Source: CANHVK01 sp044232905 (GTDB lineage: Bacteria; Bacteroidota; Bacteroidia; Flavobacteriales_D; Crocinitomicaceae). Taken from it: a DNA stretch of 64,000 nucleotides. The notes beneath the pieces were generated by a model. The model was not told the origin of the DNA and searched no databases. It saw only the letters and a program-made list of their open reading frames with translations. Where the stretch lies: assembly GCA_044232905.1 (NCBI GenBank), contig JBIIKZ010000001.1:62001-126000 (forward strand), in the 5' to 3' direction. Of the stretch, positions 9,556-20,135 are shown piece by piece (within the stretch, counting starts at the first letter, position 1; each line of letters begins with the position of its first letter). The position numbers and the translations under genes are program-made.

Positions 9556-10470
9556 ATGGAAGGTGAAACAATAATCAAAGTTGAACATTTAGCCAAACGC
9601 TTCGGCACGTTTGAAGCGGTGAAGGACGTTTCTTTCAGTGTGAATAAGGGAGATGTGTTTGGATTTCTTGGGCCAAATGGTGCTGGAAAAAGTACAACAA
9701 TTCGTTGTCTTTTATCCCTAATCACACCGGATGCTGGATCGATCAAATTGTTTGGGAAGTCATTCAAAACGGATCGCTCAGCAATTTTATCGAATATTGG
9801 CAGCATCATCGAAAAACCTGACTTTTATAAATACTTGTCTGCACAGAAGAATCTTGAAATCTTTGCACGTGTGTCTGGAGCGAATGTTTCCAAAAAGGAA
9901 ATTCAAGAAATGCTTGAATTTGTTGGTTTGGGCGATCGTGGCAAACACAAATTGGGTGGTTTCTCTCATGGAATGAAGCAACGTTTAGGCATCGCACAGA
10001 CACTTTTACACAAACCTGATTTAATCATTTTAGACGAACCAACTACTGGTTTGGATCCGCAAGGAATCGTTGAAATTCGTAATTTAATTTTACGACTCAA
10101 AAATGAACAAAACAAAACAATCCTTTTGTCTTCGCATCAATTATCGGAAATAGAATTGATAGCCAACAGAATGGTGATTATCAACCAAGGTCGTTCAATT
10201 GTGGAAGGCAGTGTGAGCAATTTGTTGAATACACAAGAACTGCTCGTGCGCATCGAAGTAGACAATGCACGTGCTACTGGCGAACTCTTACAAAAGGCAT
10301 ATCCAGAAACGATTTTAAAAATCAATTCCGATAGCGAATTAGAAGTTACGTTCATCAAAGAGTTGGTTCCTGAACTCGCGCGTCTGTTGGTCAGTAACAA
10401 CATGAATGTGCATGCCATCGAACCAACACGCAAACTAGAGGATTATTTCATGAAAATCATACAAGCATAA
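9556..10470 (+). CDS. ABC transporter ATP-binding protein
   Basis: The 304-residue ATPase has Walker A GPNGAGKST (about residues 39-47), signature FSHGMKQRLGIAQ, Walker B LIILDEPTTGLDP and the H-loop SSHQLSE. The C-terminal 80 residues form the accessory domain typical of ABC-2 exporters of the CcmA/NatA type. It is the first gene of a three-gene operon: the permease starts two bases after its stop. The partner permease and the LolA-like third gene suggest export or envelope function, but the substrate is unknown. No good promoter consensus is visible in the 166-base gap upstream. Confidence 0.9.
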   Translation: MEGETIIKVEHLAKRFGTFEAVKDVSFSVNKGDVFGFLGPNGAGKSTTIRCLLSLITPDAGSIKLFGKSFKTDRSAILSNIGSIIEKPDFYKYLSAQKNLEIFARVSGANVSKKEIQEMLEFVGLGDRGKHKLGGFSHGMKQRLGIAQTLLHKPDLIILDEPTTGLDPQGIVEIRNLILRLKNEQNKTILLSSHQLSEIELIANRMVIINQGRSIVEGSVSNLLNTQELLVRIEVDNARATGELLQKAYPETILKINSDSELEVTFIKELVPELARLLVSNNMNVHAIEPTRKLEDYFMKIIQA

Positions 10471-10472
10471 AT

Positions 10473-11315
10473 ATGTTACTAAAAAATACATACAACGAGT
10501 TTATCAAAATACTTTCGAAACCTAGAAGTTATTTAGGAATCGGCGCTTTAACCTTGCTTGTCGGAATCATCATTTTTGCAATGAAAGCAGATGGACGGTC
10601 GATCATTTCATTTGTTACTTCTTCTTTCGAACAGACGTTGACGTTCAATGGAGATATTTTGAATGGCAACCTAATCGCCTTCATTATTTTACAAATGTTA
10701 ATTGTTCATATTCCTTTATTGGTAGCTTTAGTTACAGGCGATCTCATCTCCGGTGAAGCAGCAATGGGAACAATTCGCATGTTGGCGACAAAACCAATTT
10801 CGCGCACGAACATTGTTCTATCGAAATTCATTGCTGGTGCAATGTACACCTTGTTTTTGACATTATGGCTTGGCTTTTTTGCCTTGTTCGTTTCACGGCA
10901 AATTTTTGGAACGGGTGATTTAATTGTACTCAACAGTGATGGTTTAGTCATCTTGCAAAACGCCGATATTTTATGGCGTTTTGGACTTGGGTTCTGTGTT
11001 GCGTTCTTGTCACTTTTAACCGTTTCAACGCTATCCATTGCATTGTCTGCATTTGCAGAAAACTCAATAGGACCAATTGTCTCCACAATGGCTATCATCA
11101 TTTTGTTTACCATCATTGGCAGTCTGGATGTTACCGTTTTCGATAATATTAAACCCTATCTTTTCACTACACACATGGCATCCTGGCGCAGTTTCTTTGA
11201 AAATCCGGTTCCTTTTTCTTCGATTATTCAATCGATTGTAATTCTCGTAGTTCACAACGTCGTGCTCGTAGCAATTGCTATATACAAATTCAACAAAAAA
11301 GACATTACATCATGA
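10473..11315 (+). CDS. ABC-2 family permease
   Basis: The 280-residue membrane protein has six predicted hydrophobic segments, the ABC-2 arrangement, and the loop LVTGDLISGEAAMGTIRMLATKPISRTNIVLSKF, characteristic of NosY/GldF-like ABC-2 permeases. It lies two bases after its ATPase and its stop codon overlaps the start of the next gene (ATGATGA-type junction), so the three are very probably translated together. The substrate is not predictable from sequence. Confidence 0.85.
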   Translation: MLLKNTYNEFIKILSKPRSYLGIGALTLLVGIIIFAMKADGRSIISFVTSSFEQTLTFNGDILNGNLIAFIILQMLIVHIPLLVALVTGDLISGEAAMGTIRMLATKPISRTNIVLSKFIAGAMYTLFLTLWLGFFALFVSRQIFGTGDLIVLNSDGLVILQNADILWRFGLGFCVAFLSLLTVSTLSIALSAFAENSIGPIVSTMAIIILFTIIGSLDVTVFDNIKPYLFTTHMASWRSFFENPVPFSSIIQSIVILVVHNVVLVAIAIYKFNKKDITS

Positions 11316-12001
11316 TGAAAAAGTTCCTTACCCTCTTAATCATCGCAATTCAATTTGGCGTTATAGCACAAGAAGCGAATGATATTCTAAGCCAAGTTGT
11401 AACGAAGCTGAATACAGTGAACGATTACACGGTGACTGCAAGTTTTAAAGCAAACATTCCTATGATTAAAATCTTACCTTCTAAAGCGACTATCTATTTC
11501 AAACAGAAAGATAAGTTCAAAGTAGCTTCGAAGGGGATTGTCATCCTCCCCAAACAAGGATTCACGGAAATCAACGGCTTTCTGTCGAACAAGAAATCCT
11601 ACTTAGCTGTTGCTGGAGACACGACCAAAATTGGTAACGTCATTACAAAATTGATCACCGTAATTCCAAATGGGGAAAGCAATGAAATTATACTTGCAAA
11701 ATTATGGATAGACACAAAACGTTCGCTTATCATAAAATCGCAAATCACCACCAAAAGCAACGGTTCTGTCACTACTTCGTATTCGTATAGCGACAATGTG
11801 ACGTATGGTTTACCGAGTGAACTGGTTTTCGAGATTGACGTGAAAGCCTTCAAACTGCCGAAAAGTGTTGCGGCCGATATCAATAAATCAACAACTGAAA
11901 AGAAAACCAAACCGAATAAAAAAGGGGTGATTACAGTAACGTTGACGGATTACAAAGTCAATACTGGCTTGAGTGATGCGATTTTCACGAAAAAGAAATA
12001 A
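11312..12001 (+). CDS. LolA-like outer-membrane lipoprotein-sorting protein
   Basis: The 229-residue product has a signal peptide (MMKKFLTLLIIAIQFGVIAQ) and then a LolA/LolB-fold beta-sandwich: NDYTVTASFKANIPMIKILPSKATIYFKQ matches the start of the family used to carry lipoproteins across the periplasm. A Lys-rich insert (about 190-205) precedes the final strands. Its start overlaps the permease stop by four bases; ATG 11315 is an equally possible start three bases later. The pairing with an ABC-2 exporter suggests a periplasmic partner for the exported molecule, which is inference. The 184 bases after it hold nothing that I recognise. Confidence 0.7.
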   Translation: MMKKFLTLLIIAIQFGVIAQEANDILSQVVTKLNTVNDYTVTASFKANIPMIKILPSKATIYFKQKDKFKVASKGIVILPKQGFTEINGFLSNKKSYLAVAGDTTKIGNVITKLITVIPNGESNEIILAKLWIDTKRSLIIKSQITTKSNGSVTTSYSYSDNVTYGLPSELVFEIDVKAFKLPKSVAADINKSTTEKKTKPNKKGVITVTLTDYKVNTGLSDAIFTKKK

Positions 12002-12185
12002 TCATCAGTATTAGAGAACATAAAAAACCTTTTGCAGCGTACATCGAGACTGTCGAGAAATGGAAGGAGTTTTGTGCATTCTTTATTTTTATTTCATTTT
12101 CAAGGTTAAAAAGAATCACAGTGAATCTAGTACAACTCAATCGTATCAATTAGATGGACTTTAGGAAGACTAGGGAAATTAGTAC

Positions 12186-13568
12186 TTACTTTCCGATACA
12201 AAACTTACTAAAGATATTCCCCAACAAGTCATCCGTTGAGATATCCCCCGTAATATTCCCCAAATGGTACATCCCTTGACGAATATCCATCGCGATAAAA
12301 TCACCAGTAGTTCCGTTTTCTAATGCTTCGGATGCTGCTTGTAATGCTGTCGCGGTTTTTTGTAACTCCTCTACGTGACGCGCATTCGTTACAATCACTT
12401 CTTGTTGGATATCCACACCTTGGGTAATTTGCGCTACCATCCAAGTCGATAATTCAGAAATTCCTTCGCCTGTTAAAGCAGAGAGGTACAAATAAGGTAC
12501 AAAAAGTTCATTTTTTTGTTGATTAACATCCGATTTATTGATAAGCAACAATACGTGTTTCTCCGGATTGTTTGCTTGTATTTCGCTAACCCAATGCGCA
12601 ACTTCTTGTACATCGCTGCGGGTTGCATCTGCTAAGACCAACACCAATTGTGCTTGCTGTATTTTTTGTTTGGAGCGTTCGATGCCAATCGCTTCAATTT
12701 TGTCGCTGTCGGAATCACTCAAACCCTCACGAATTCCTGCGGTATCAATCAAACGAAATAAAATTCCATCGATGTTTAAGGTTTCTTCAATCACGTCGCG
12801 CGTTGTCCCTGCGATATCACTCACAATCGCACGTTCTTCGCCCAATAATTGGTTCAATAAGGTACTTTTACCCGTATTTGGTGCGCCAACAATAGCTACT
12901 GGAACACCATTTTTCAAGGCATTTCCTAAATCAAACGAACGAATTAATTTTTGGATATAGGTCAAGACCTCTTTTACCAAGGCTTTTAGTTCCGTCCGAT
13001 CTGCAAATTCCACATCTTCCTCTGCAAAATCCAACTCCAACTCTACCAAACTCGCAAAGTGAATTAACTTTTCACGTAGGTCACGTAATTCATTGGAAAA
13101 CGATCCGCGTAATTGGTTCATCGCGACTTGGTGTGCACGCTTGCTTTGGGACGAAATCAAATCTGCCACCGCTTCTGCTTGCGACAAATCCATCTTTCCG
13201 TTCATAAACGCACGCATCGTGAATTCACCTGGCTGCGCCGTACGACATCCCTTTGCTATCAGTAATTGTAAAATTTGTTGTTGAATGTAAGTCGAACCAT
13301 GACACGCAATCTCTACGGTTGGTTCGCCTGTAAAACTCTTACCACCATGCAACACGGTCAACAATACTTCATCTATAATTTCTTCGCCATTTCGAATGCG
13401 ACCAAAATGCGCAGTATGTGTTGCAACAACACTTAAATCCTTCGAAAAAATTGCCGAAACAATCTCCAATGCTTGCACACCAGATACTCGAATGACAGCA
13501 ATTGCTCCCATGCCGTTTGCAGTGGAAAGCGCACAGATTGTATCGTTGTTATGCCCGAAATGGTTCAT
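12186..13568 (-). CDS. mnmE: tRNA modification GTPase MnmE
   Basis: MnmE works with MnmG to make 5-(carboxymethyl)aminomethyluridine at the wobble base of several tRNAs. The 460-residue protein has the N-terminal folate-binding domain (DTICALSTANGMGAIAVIRVSG), a helical domain interrupted by a GTPase domain (G1 GAPNTGKS near 228-235, switch GTTRDVIEE, DTAGIRE, NKSD), and the conserved C-terminal CIGK with the catalytic-type Cys457. Its ATG overlaps the der stop codon by one base (TAATG), which fits translational coupling. Confidence 0.97.
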   Translation of the reverse strand: MNHFGHNNDTICALSTANGMGAIAVIRVSGVQALEIVSAIFSKDLSVVATHTAHFGRIRNGEEIIDEVLLTVLHGGKSFTGEPTVEIACHGSTYIQQQILQLLIAKGCRTAQPGEFTMRAFMNGKMDLSQAEAVADLISSQSKRAHQVAMNQLRGSFSNELRDLREKLIHFASLVELELDFAEEDVEFADRTELKALVKEVLTYIQKLIRSFDLGNALKNGVPVAIVGAPNTGKSTLLNQLLGEERAIVSDIAGTTRDVIEETLNIDGILFRLIDTAGIREGLSDSDSDKIEAIGIERSKQKIQQAQLVLVLADATRSDVQEVAHWVSEIQANNPEKHVLLLINKSDVNQQKNELFVPYLYLSALTGEGISELSTWMVAQITQGVDIQQEVIVTNARHVEELQKTATALQAASEALENGTTGDFIAMDIRQGMYHLGNITGDISTDDLLGNIFSKFCIGK

Positions 13569-14875
13569 TATTTTTTTCTAAAGAATATACGAATTGGAAT
13601 CCCAGAAAAGTTAAAGTTCTCACGTATTTTATTTTCCAAGAAACGCTTATAACTCTCCGCAACGTATTGTGGTAAATTACAGAAAAATGCAAATGCTGGC
13701 GCATGTGTTGGTAATTGCGTCACATACTTAATTTGCACGTATTTACTTTTTACAGATGGCGGTGGAGTTGCGTCAATGATTGGCAATAACAAGTCGTTCA
13801 AATCCGAAGTAGAAACTTTCTTGATACGGTTAGAATATACTTCCATTGCTGTTTCCAATGCTTTATGGATACGCTGTTTCGTTACCGTAGAGGTAAAGAT
13901 GATCGGAACATCGTTGTATGGTGCCAATTGTTCACGGATTTTCTCCTCATACTCATTCATGGTCATGTGGTCTTTTTCCACTAAATCCCATTTGTTGACT
14001 AAAACAACCACTCCTTTGTGATTTTTCTCAATCATATAATAAATAACCAGGTCTTGCTTTTGAATTCCTTCCGTTGCATCAATCATTAAGATACAAACGT
14101 CCGAATTTTCGATGGTACGTACCGCGCGAAGCGTAGAATAATATTCAATATCTTCGGTAACTTTCGCTTTTTTTCGAATTCCTGCAGTATCTACTAAGAT
14201 AAAGTCGAATCCAAAGGCTTTATAACGCGTATTAATCGCGTCTCGCGTCGTTCCAGAGATATCGGTTACAATGTTTCGGTCTTGACCCGTAATCGCGTTT
14301 ACAAACGAGGATTTACCCACATTTGGTTTTCCAACAATCGCAATACGTGGTGTATCGGTATCATCTACAAATGGTGCGTTTTTATCAAATACTTTTACTA
14401 AATCGTCTAATAACTCTCCGGTACCACTTCCATTCGAAGCAGAAATATCATAAACTTCTCCTAATCCTAGCGACCAGAATTCGGCAGACATTCCAAAACG
14501 TAAAGCACTATCTACTTTGTTTGCAACGATAAACACTTTCTTTTTAGACTTACGAAGCATCGCAGCAACTGTCTCGTCTAAATCTACAATTCCAGTTGTA
14601 ACGTCCAATACAAACAAAATAGCATTCGCTTCTTCAATCGCTAATTTTACTTGTTTACGGATTTCCCCTTCGAAGATATCTTCCGAACCATGCACATATC
14701 CTCCTGTATCGATTACCGAGAAAGGTACGCCATTCCATTCACCACGTCCATAAATACGGTCACGTGTCACCCCACTCACCTCTTTCACGATCGCATTTTG
14801 CGACTCCGTTAATCGATTGAAAATTGTAGATTTTCCTACATTTGGTCTACCTACGATTGCTATTATATTGCTCAT
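13568..14875 (-). CDS. der: Ribosome biogenesis GTPase Der (EngA)
   Basis: Der is a double GTPase needed for maturation of the 50S subunit. The 435-residue protein has two G domains: GRPNVGKS at residues 8-15 and GKPNVGKS near 181-188, each followed by DTGG/DTAG and NKxD motifs, then a C-terminal KH-like domain ending FRKK. It is upstream of mnmE in one operon, with the one-base stop/start overlap. The 220-base AT-rich gap between this gene and era contains no recognisable element besides low-complexity words of the type AATTCATAA. Confidence 0.97.
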   Translation of the reverse strand: MSNIIAIVGRPNVGKSTIFNRLTESQNAIVKEVSGVTRDRIYGRGEWNGVPFSVIDTGGYVHGSEDIFEGEIRKQVKLAIEEANAILFVLDVTTGIVDLDETVAAMLRKSKKKVFIVANKVDSALRFGMSAEFWSLGLGEVYDISASNGSGTGELLDDLVKVFDKNAPFVDDTDTPRIAIVGKPNVGKSSFVNAITGQDRNIVTDISGTTRDAINTRYKAFGFDFILVDTAGIRKKAKVTEDIEYYSTLRAVRTIENSDVCILMIDATEGIQKQDLVIYYMIEKNHKGVVVLVNKWDLVEKDHMTMNEYEEKIREQLAPYNDVPIIFTSTVTKQRIHKALETAMEVYSNRIKKVSTSDLNDLLLPIIDATPPPSVKSKYVQIKYVTQLPTHAPAFAFFCNLPQYVAESYKRFLENKIRENFNFSGIPIRIFFRKK

Positions 14876-15095
14876 TATCTTTATTTGTTGAAGTATAAAT
14901 AAATTGCTTTTTCTTCGTTCAACTTCAAAATTTACTTTATCATTTACTCCAGTAAACTTTTTATTTTCCTCAAAAAAACCTAATCTATTTTCTCTTCAAA
15001 CTTTTTAATTACTATTTATATTTTCCCTCTCCCCAATTTGACAATTTATTATTACAACAGCAATTCATAAATCATCATCCATAATTCATAATCCC

Positions 15096-15971
15096 TTAAT
15101 ATCCGTACTTCTTCAACTTCACTTCCGACTCTCTCCAATCCTTATCCACTTTCACAAAGGTTTCAAGGAAAACTTGTTTCCCAACAAATCCTTCGATGTC
15201 TTTTCGTGCTTCACGACCGATGCGTTTTAGCATCATTCCACCTTTTCCGATGATAATACCTTTTTGAGAATCGCGTTCAACCACAATTACCGCACGAATA
15301 CGAATGATATTTTCTTCCACTTCATACGTATCGACTTCGACTTGGCATGAATACGGAACTTCTTTCTCACAATGTAAGAAGATTTTCTCGCGGATCATCT
15401 CTGAAACGAAGAAACGAACTGGTCGATCCGATAAATCATCTTTATCAAAATATGGCGGAGAAACAGGTAATAATTCCAAAATACGTTGCCACACCCAGTC
15501 TTTCCCAAAACCATGTAAGGCAGAAACAGCGATGACTTCCGCATTTGGTACTTTTTCTTTCCAATAGGCCAAACGGGTTTCTACTTGGTCTTGTTTTCCA
15601 AGATCTACCTTGTTGACAATGCAAAGAACTGGAATTTTTAATTTTTTTATTCGCTCTAAAGTTGCTGCGTGATTCATTTCACTTTCGTAAATATCCGTGA
15701 TAAAAAGTAAAATATCTGCGTCTTTGAAGGATGATTCTACGTAACTCATCATCTGTTCATGCAATTTATACGATGCATTTACCACTCCAGGGGTGTCAGA
15801 AAAGACGATTTGATAGTCTTCTTCGTTAACAATACCGTGAATTCTGTGTCGTGTAGTCTGTGCTTTGGAAGTAACAATAGAAAGTTTTTCACCAACCAAC
15901 TGGTTCATTAACGTAGACTTACCTACGTTTGGACTGCCTACGATGTTTACAAATCCTGCTTTATGTGACAT
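15096..15971 (-). CDS. era: GTPase Era
   Basis: Era binds 16S rRNA near the anti-SD region during 30S maturation. The 291-residue protein has G1 GSPNVGKS, DTPGVV, NKVD, and a C-terminal KH domain with the invariant GIIIGKGGMMLKRIGREARKDIE. Length and order are normal for the family. Era, der and mnmE lie consecutively on the minus strand, but era is 220 bases upstream of der and is probably in its own transcript. Its upstream region is shared with the divergent tRNA-fMet promoter. Confidence 0.97.
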   Translation of the reverse strand: MSHKAGFVNIVGSPNVGKSTLMNQLVGEKLSIVTSKAQTTRHRIHGIVNEEDYQIVFSDTPGVVNASYKLHEQMMSYVESSFKDADILLFITDIYESEMNHAATLERIKKLKIPVLCIVNKVDLGKQDQVETRLAYWKEKVPNAEVIAVSALHGFGKDWVWQRILELLPVSPPYFDKDDLSDRPVRFFVSEMIREKIFLHCEKEVPYSCQVEVDTYEVEENIIRIRAVIVVERDSQKGIIIGKGGMMLKRIGREARKDIEGFVGKQVFLETFVKVDKDWRESEVKLKKYGY

Positions 15972-15998
15972 GAATGTGAATTATTTATTAAATAAAGT

Positions 15999-16029
15999 TT
16001 GGAGTACAAAGAAACAAATTATATCTTTG
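15999..16029 (+). promoter_or_regulatory. Promoter for tRNA-fMet (-33 TTG, -7 TATCTTTG)
   Basis: TTG at 15999-16001 and TATCTTTG at 16022-16029 are 20 bases apart. The tRNA begins 37 bases after the -7 element, leaving a short 5' leader. Confidence 0.7.
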
Positions 16030-16066
16030 TACCGCAATTAAAGTTTACTACTTTATTTGAATATAG

Positions 16067-17757
<1,691 letters not shown>

Positions 17758-17821
17758 TTTATTTTAAATTTTAATGTTTATAATATTATTGCATATACCT
17801 AGTTGTAGGTAAGTAAACCGA

Positions 17822-17843
17822 AGCACCACCACAAGATGGTGCT
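17822..17843 (-). promoter_or_regulatory. Hairpin upstream of the recombinase gene
   Basis: AGCACCA and TGGTGCT pair perfectly over seven bases around an eight-base loop, between the 70-residue gene and the recombinase gene. It lacks a clean T-run on the minus strand, so it may be an attenuator or RNA-processing site rather than a full terminator. Confidence 0.4.
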
Positions 17844-17848
17844 CACGA

Positions 17849-18061
17849 TTATTTGTTAATCTCGTTCTGGTACAGTTTGTATGTTACTACCGAGAATTTA
17901 TAGAGTTCATTAATTAACTCCAAAATAGTCTCTTCGCTTAAATCATCGAAATTCCCAGTAGCACGAACTTGTGCAACACTTAACTTCTTTGGATTCGATA
18001 AATTATCAGCAAAAGAGAAAAATAAATCACCTCCAACGTTCTTGGCATTTTCTTTCTTCAC
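17849..18061 (-). CDS. Small unrecognised acidic protein, 70 residues, in the element
   Basis: The product begins GTG (MKKENAKNVGGDLFFSFADN) and ends with a predicted helical part ETILELINELYKFSVVTYKLYQNE. I recognise no family. It lies 91 bases upstream of the serine recombinase on the same strand, so it may be a co-transcribed accessory or directionality factor, by position only. No in-frame ATG precedes the GTG. The 296 bases between this gene and the divergent XRE gene contain the regulatory repeats described separately. Confidence 0.6.
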   Translation of the reverse strand: MKKENAKNVGGDLFFSFADNLSNPKKLSVAQVRATGNFDDLSEETILELINELYKFSVVTYKLYQNEINK

Positions 18062-18247
18062 CCATTTTTACATTATTCAATTCCCTTCTAGGAGGGCTTA
18101 TGTTGAACGCACCGAAAACCACGTCTAGTTTGAACTCTTTAAAACTTTAAAAAGAGCATTATTAAATAATATCGGCATTGCATTAGAAGTAAAATAAGCA
18201 CTTTCGCACATGCTTTACTTGATTGGGTATTTATATTGCAAAGTTAC

Positions 18248-18264
18248 TAACTTTTTTGGTTAGA
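18248..18264. promoter_or_regulatory. Inverted repeat CTAAC-N7-GTTAG
   Basis: Short five-base arms lie in the divergent promoter region between the 70-residue gene and the XRE gene. It may be an operator; alone it is weak evidence. Confidence 0.25.
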
Positions 18265-18282
18265 TGCAACTGTTTCAGTAAA

Positions 18283-18343
18283 AAATGTTTACAATAGACG
18301 AAATTTATGTTGTTTATAAGCCGTTGTATCATCGTAAACATTT
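18283..18343. promoter_or_regulatory. Paired operator AAATGTTTAC / GTAAACATTT before the XRE gene
   Basis: A perfect 10-bp inverted repeat has arms at 18283-18292 and 18334-18343, with 51 bases between arm starts. The right arm lies just upstream of a -7-like CATCTTTG (18348-18355) that precedes the XRE ATG by three bases. A dimeric XRE protein could bind each arm and repress its own and the divergent promoter; this is inference. Confidence 0.5.
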
Positions 18344-18358
18344 GTCCATCTTTGTACT

Positions 18359-18577
18359 ATGGATATTGTAAAAAAAATAGGTGAGCACATCAAAACCGAA
18401 AGGAAGAAGCAAGGTCTATCCCAGGAAGGATTGGCTATGAAGTCCGAGATAGATAGAGCTTATATGAGCACCATCGAGAAAGGTCAACGAAATATTTCTA
18501 TTCAAATTCTTTACCAAATTACTTCGAAAGGTCTTAATAAGAGTCTAGCTGATTTCTTTAAAGAAATGAGTTTATAG
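18359..18577 (+). CDS. XRE-family HTH regulator (72 residues)
   Basis: The whole protein is one Cro/C1-type helix-turn-helix: IGEHIKTERKKQGLSQEGLAMKSEIDRAYMSTIEKGQRNISI is the family's recognition pattern. It is the only plus-strand gene of the element and is divergent from the 70-residue gene and recombinase. Such a protein usually acts as the repressor that keeps the element integrated. A -7-like element ends three bases before the ATG, so the mRNA may be leaderless. A terminator follows. Confidence 0.88.
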   Translation: MDIVKKIGEHIKTERKKQGLSQEGLAMKSEIDRAYMSTIEKGQRNISIQILYQITSKGLNKSLADFFKEMSL

Positions 18578-18586
18578 TGAACAAAA

Positions 18587-18611
18587 AAAGCCGACATATA
18601 ATATCGGCTTT
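18587..18611. terminator. Bidirectional terminator between XRE and ankyrin genes
   Basis: AAAGCCGA and TCGGCTTT pair perfectly around a nine-base loop. The arm-end A and T runs can serve both strands: the XRE gene on plus and the convergent ankyrin gene on minus. Confidence 0.6.
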
Positions 18612-18730
18612 ACATTCAGTTTTTTGACTTATTAATGAAGTCTAATAAAATCATTTGGATTATTATTACAATTTTCGACCATTAACCCTGGTAACTTATT
18701 TTTATAGTTAGTGGTAGTTACTTATTGTCA

Positions 18731-19234
18731 TTATTTCATTGGAGGTAAATTGTAGTTAAACTCTGCCAATGACTCTGCTAATAGTCTAGGTGTCATTTCG
18801 TGATTATTTATATTATCTAGATTTGCTCCAGAATCTATAAATAAAGTGACAATTTTATAGTCCTCGTTTGAGTTAAAAATAGCATCCATAAGTGGAGTGT
18901 TTCCATTGCTATCCTTTAACTCTAGGTCGGCATTATTGTTTATCAATATCACAGATGCATCAATACAATTTTCATTTGCTACAAAATGTAATGCAGAAAA
19001 TCCGTTTCTATCTTGATGATTTATGTTTGCACCATTATCGATAAGCCACTTTAATAGTTCCGTATTATTGTAATATGCTGCCCATATTAATGAAGTCCTT
19101 TGATAACCATCCAGTGCATCAATGCCAACTTCAGATAAAATACTTTTTACGCTTTCGTTGTTGCCATCTCTGATGTCATAAGAAATGTTTTCTACTCGTT
19201 GGTCTGATTTATTTGTTCTGCCTGGTCTTGCCAT
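18731..19234 (-). CDS. Ankyrin-repeat protein
   Basis: The 167-residue product contains about three or four ankyrin repeats (about residues 40-155): YQRTSLIWAAYYNNTELLKWLIDNGANINHQD, GFSALHFVANENCIDASVILINNNADLE, GNTPLMDAIFNSNEDYKIVTLFIDSGANLD. It has no signal peptide or membrane segment, so it is probably cytosolic and binds a protein partner. The N-terminus MARPGRTNKSDQR is basic. It is cargo of the element with no sign of a toxin domain; its job is unknown. Confidence 0.85.
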   Translation of the reverse strand: MARPGRTNKSDQRVENISYDIRDGNNESVKSILSEVGIDALDGYQRTSLIWAAYYNNTELLKWLIDNGANINHQDRNGFSALHFVANENCIDASVILINNNADLELKDSNGNTPLMDAIFNSNEDYKIVTLFIDSGANLDNINNHEMTPRLLAESLAEFNYNLPPMK

Positions 19235-19438
19235 AATTCTGTCTGTTTAAAAATCCCTATAACGATTCTATCTTATATTAAATTAAGACAGTTACTTATA
19301 TAAACAAAAATAATACAAATATTTAATTGATATGAGATTAGACACCTTTAATCAAAATCTCTCTGGTAGTATTTGATGAATCTTTATTTCACTATTCAGC
19401 ATAACAAATACGTGCTAACGTTATGCTAAATCGGAACA

Positions 19439-19999
19439 TTAAATACTTAAAGAATCATAGATATTGTTCATTTCTTCTTGTCTTAATCCCAAATAGACCT
19501 TTGTCATACTTAAACTGCTGTGATTGTACAAGTCCATCAGCATCACCAAACTTTTCTCGCTCTCACCATTGCTTTCAAATACTTTACGTCCAAATGCCTT
19601 ACGACAGCTATGAGTGGAGATAGATAGTGTTTTAGACTCTTTTGCGAACACTTCTTTAATCATTCGGTTAATATGCTGAATTGTAACCAGGGTACCCTTC
19701 TGGCTTATAAAAGCCGAACCAGTTCTAGCATCACCAAGCCTGGTAACAGCATCGTGTATATTTTTGTTTATCTTGATTGTTTTAACCTTTCCAGTTTTCT
19801 TTTCTGCCAGGGTGATTGTTTCTTGACGAAGTTGTTCATACGTTAAGTTAATTACATCAGAACAACGAAGACCAGTGTTTATAGATACCAGTGTGTACAA
19901 ACCTATCAACTCCTTTTTCGGGTCTTTCAATAGCACCAATGATTTATTCATCGCTTTATCGAATTCTAGGTAATCACTTTTTGTTTGTCTCGCTTTCAT
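19439..19999 (-). CDS. Tyrosine recombinase, catalytic domain only
   Basis: The 186-residue product has the full tyrosine-recombinase active site: Arg in NTGLRCSDV, Lys in AEKKTGK, HSCRKAF (HxxR), His in LYNHSSLSMTKVYLG and the nucleophile Tyr in KVYLG. It lacks the N-terminal core-binding (SAM-like) domain of normal integrases. The start at ATG 19999 was chosen because the earlier TTG at 20023 lies inside the promoter. It may be a resolvase for multimers or an inverting enzyme acting at the inverted repeats next to its start; that is inference. Confidence 0.85.
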   Translation of the reverse strand: MKARQTKSDYLEFDKAMNKSLVLLKDPKKELIGLYTLVSINTGLRCSDVINLTYEQLRQETITLAEKKTGKVKTIKINKNIHDAVTRLGDARTGSAFISQKGTLVTIQHINRMIKEVFAKESKTLSISTHSCRKAFGRKVFESNGESEKSLVMLMDLYNHSSLSMTKVYLGLRQEEMNNIYDSLSI

Positions 20000-20011
20000 A
20001 TCTGTATCTCT

Positions 20012-20074
20012 TAACTGATACAAATATAATAAAAATATGTTCAGTTAATTCAATAATCGAATATAACTGAACAT
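20012..20074 (-). promoter_or_regulatory. Promoter and inverted-repeat operator of the tyrosine recombinase gene
   Basis: On the minus strand -33 TTG (20051-20053) and -7 TATATTTG (20021-20028) are 22 bases apart. ATGTTCAGTTA (20037-20047) and TAACTGAACAT (20064-20074) form a perfect 11-bp inverted repeat overlapping the promoter, and a third related copy TAACTGATA lies at 20012-20020. The sites could be a repressor operator or the recombinase's own core sites. Confidence 0.55.
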
Positions 20075-20135
20075 TATTTTTATATTTTTTAAAACATTAG
20101 GTCTGTATGTACTGAAAACACTGGGTTTTTCAAAT

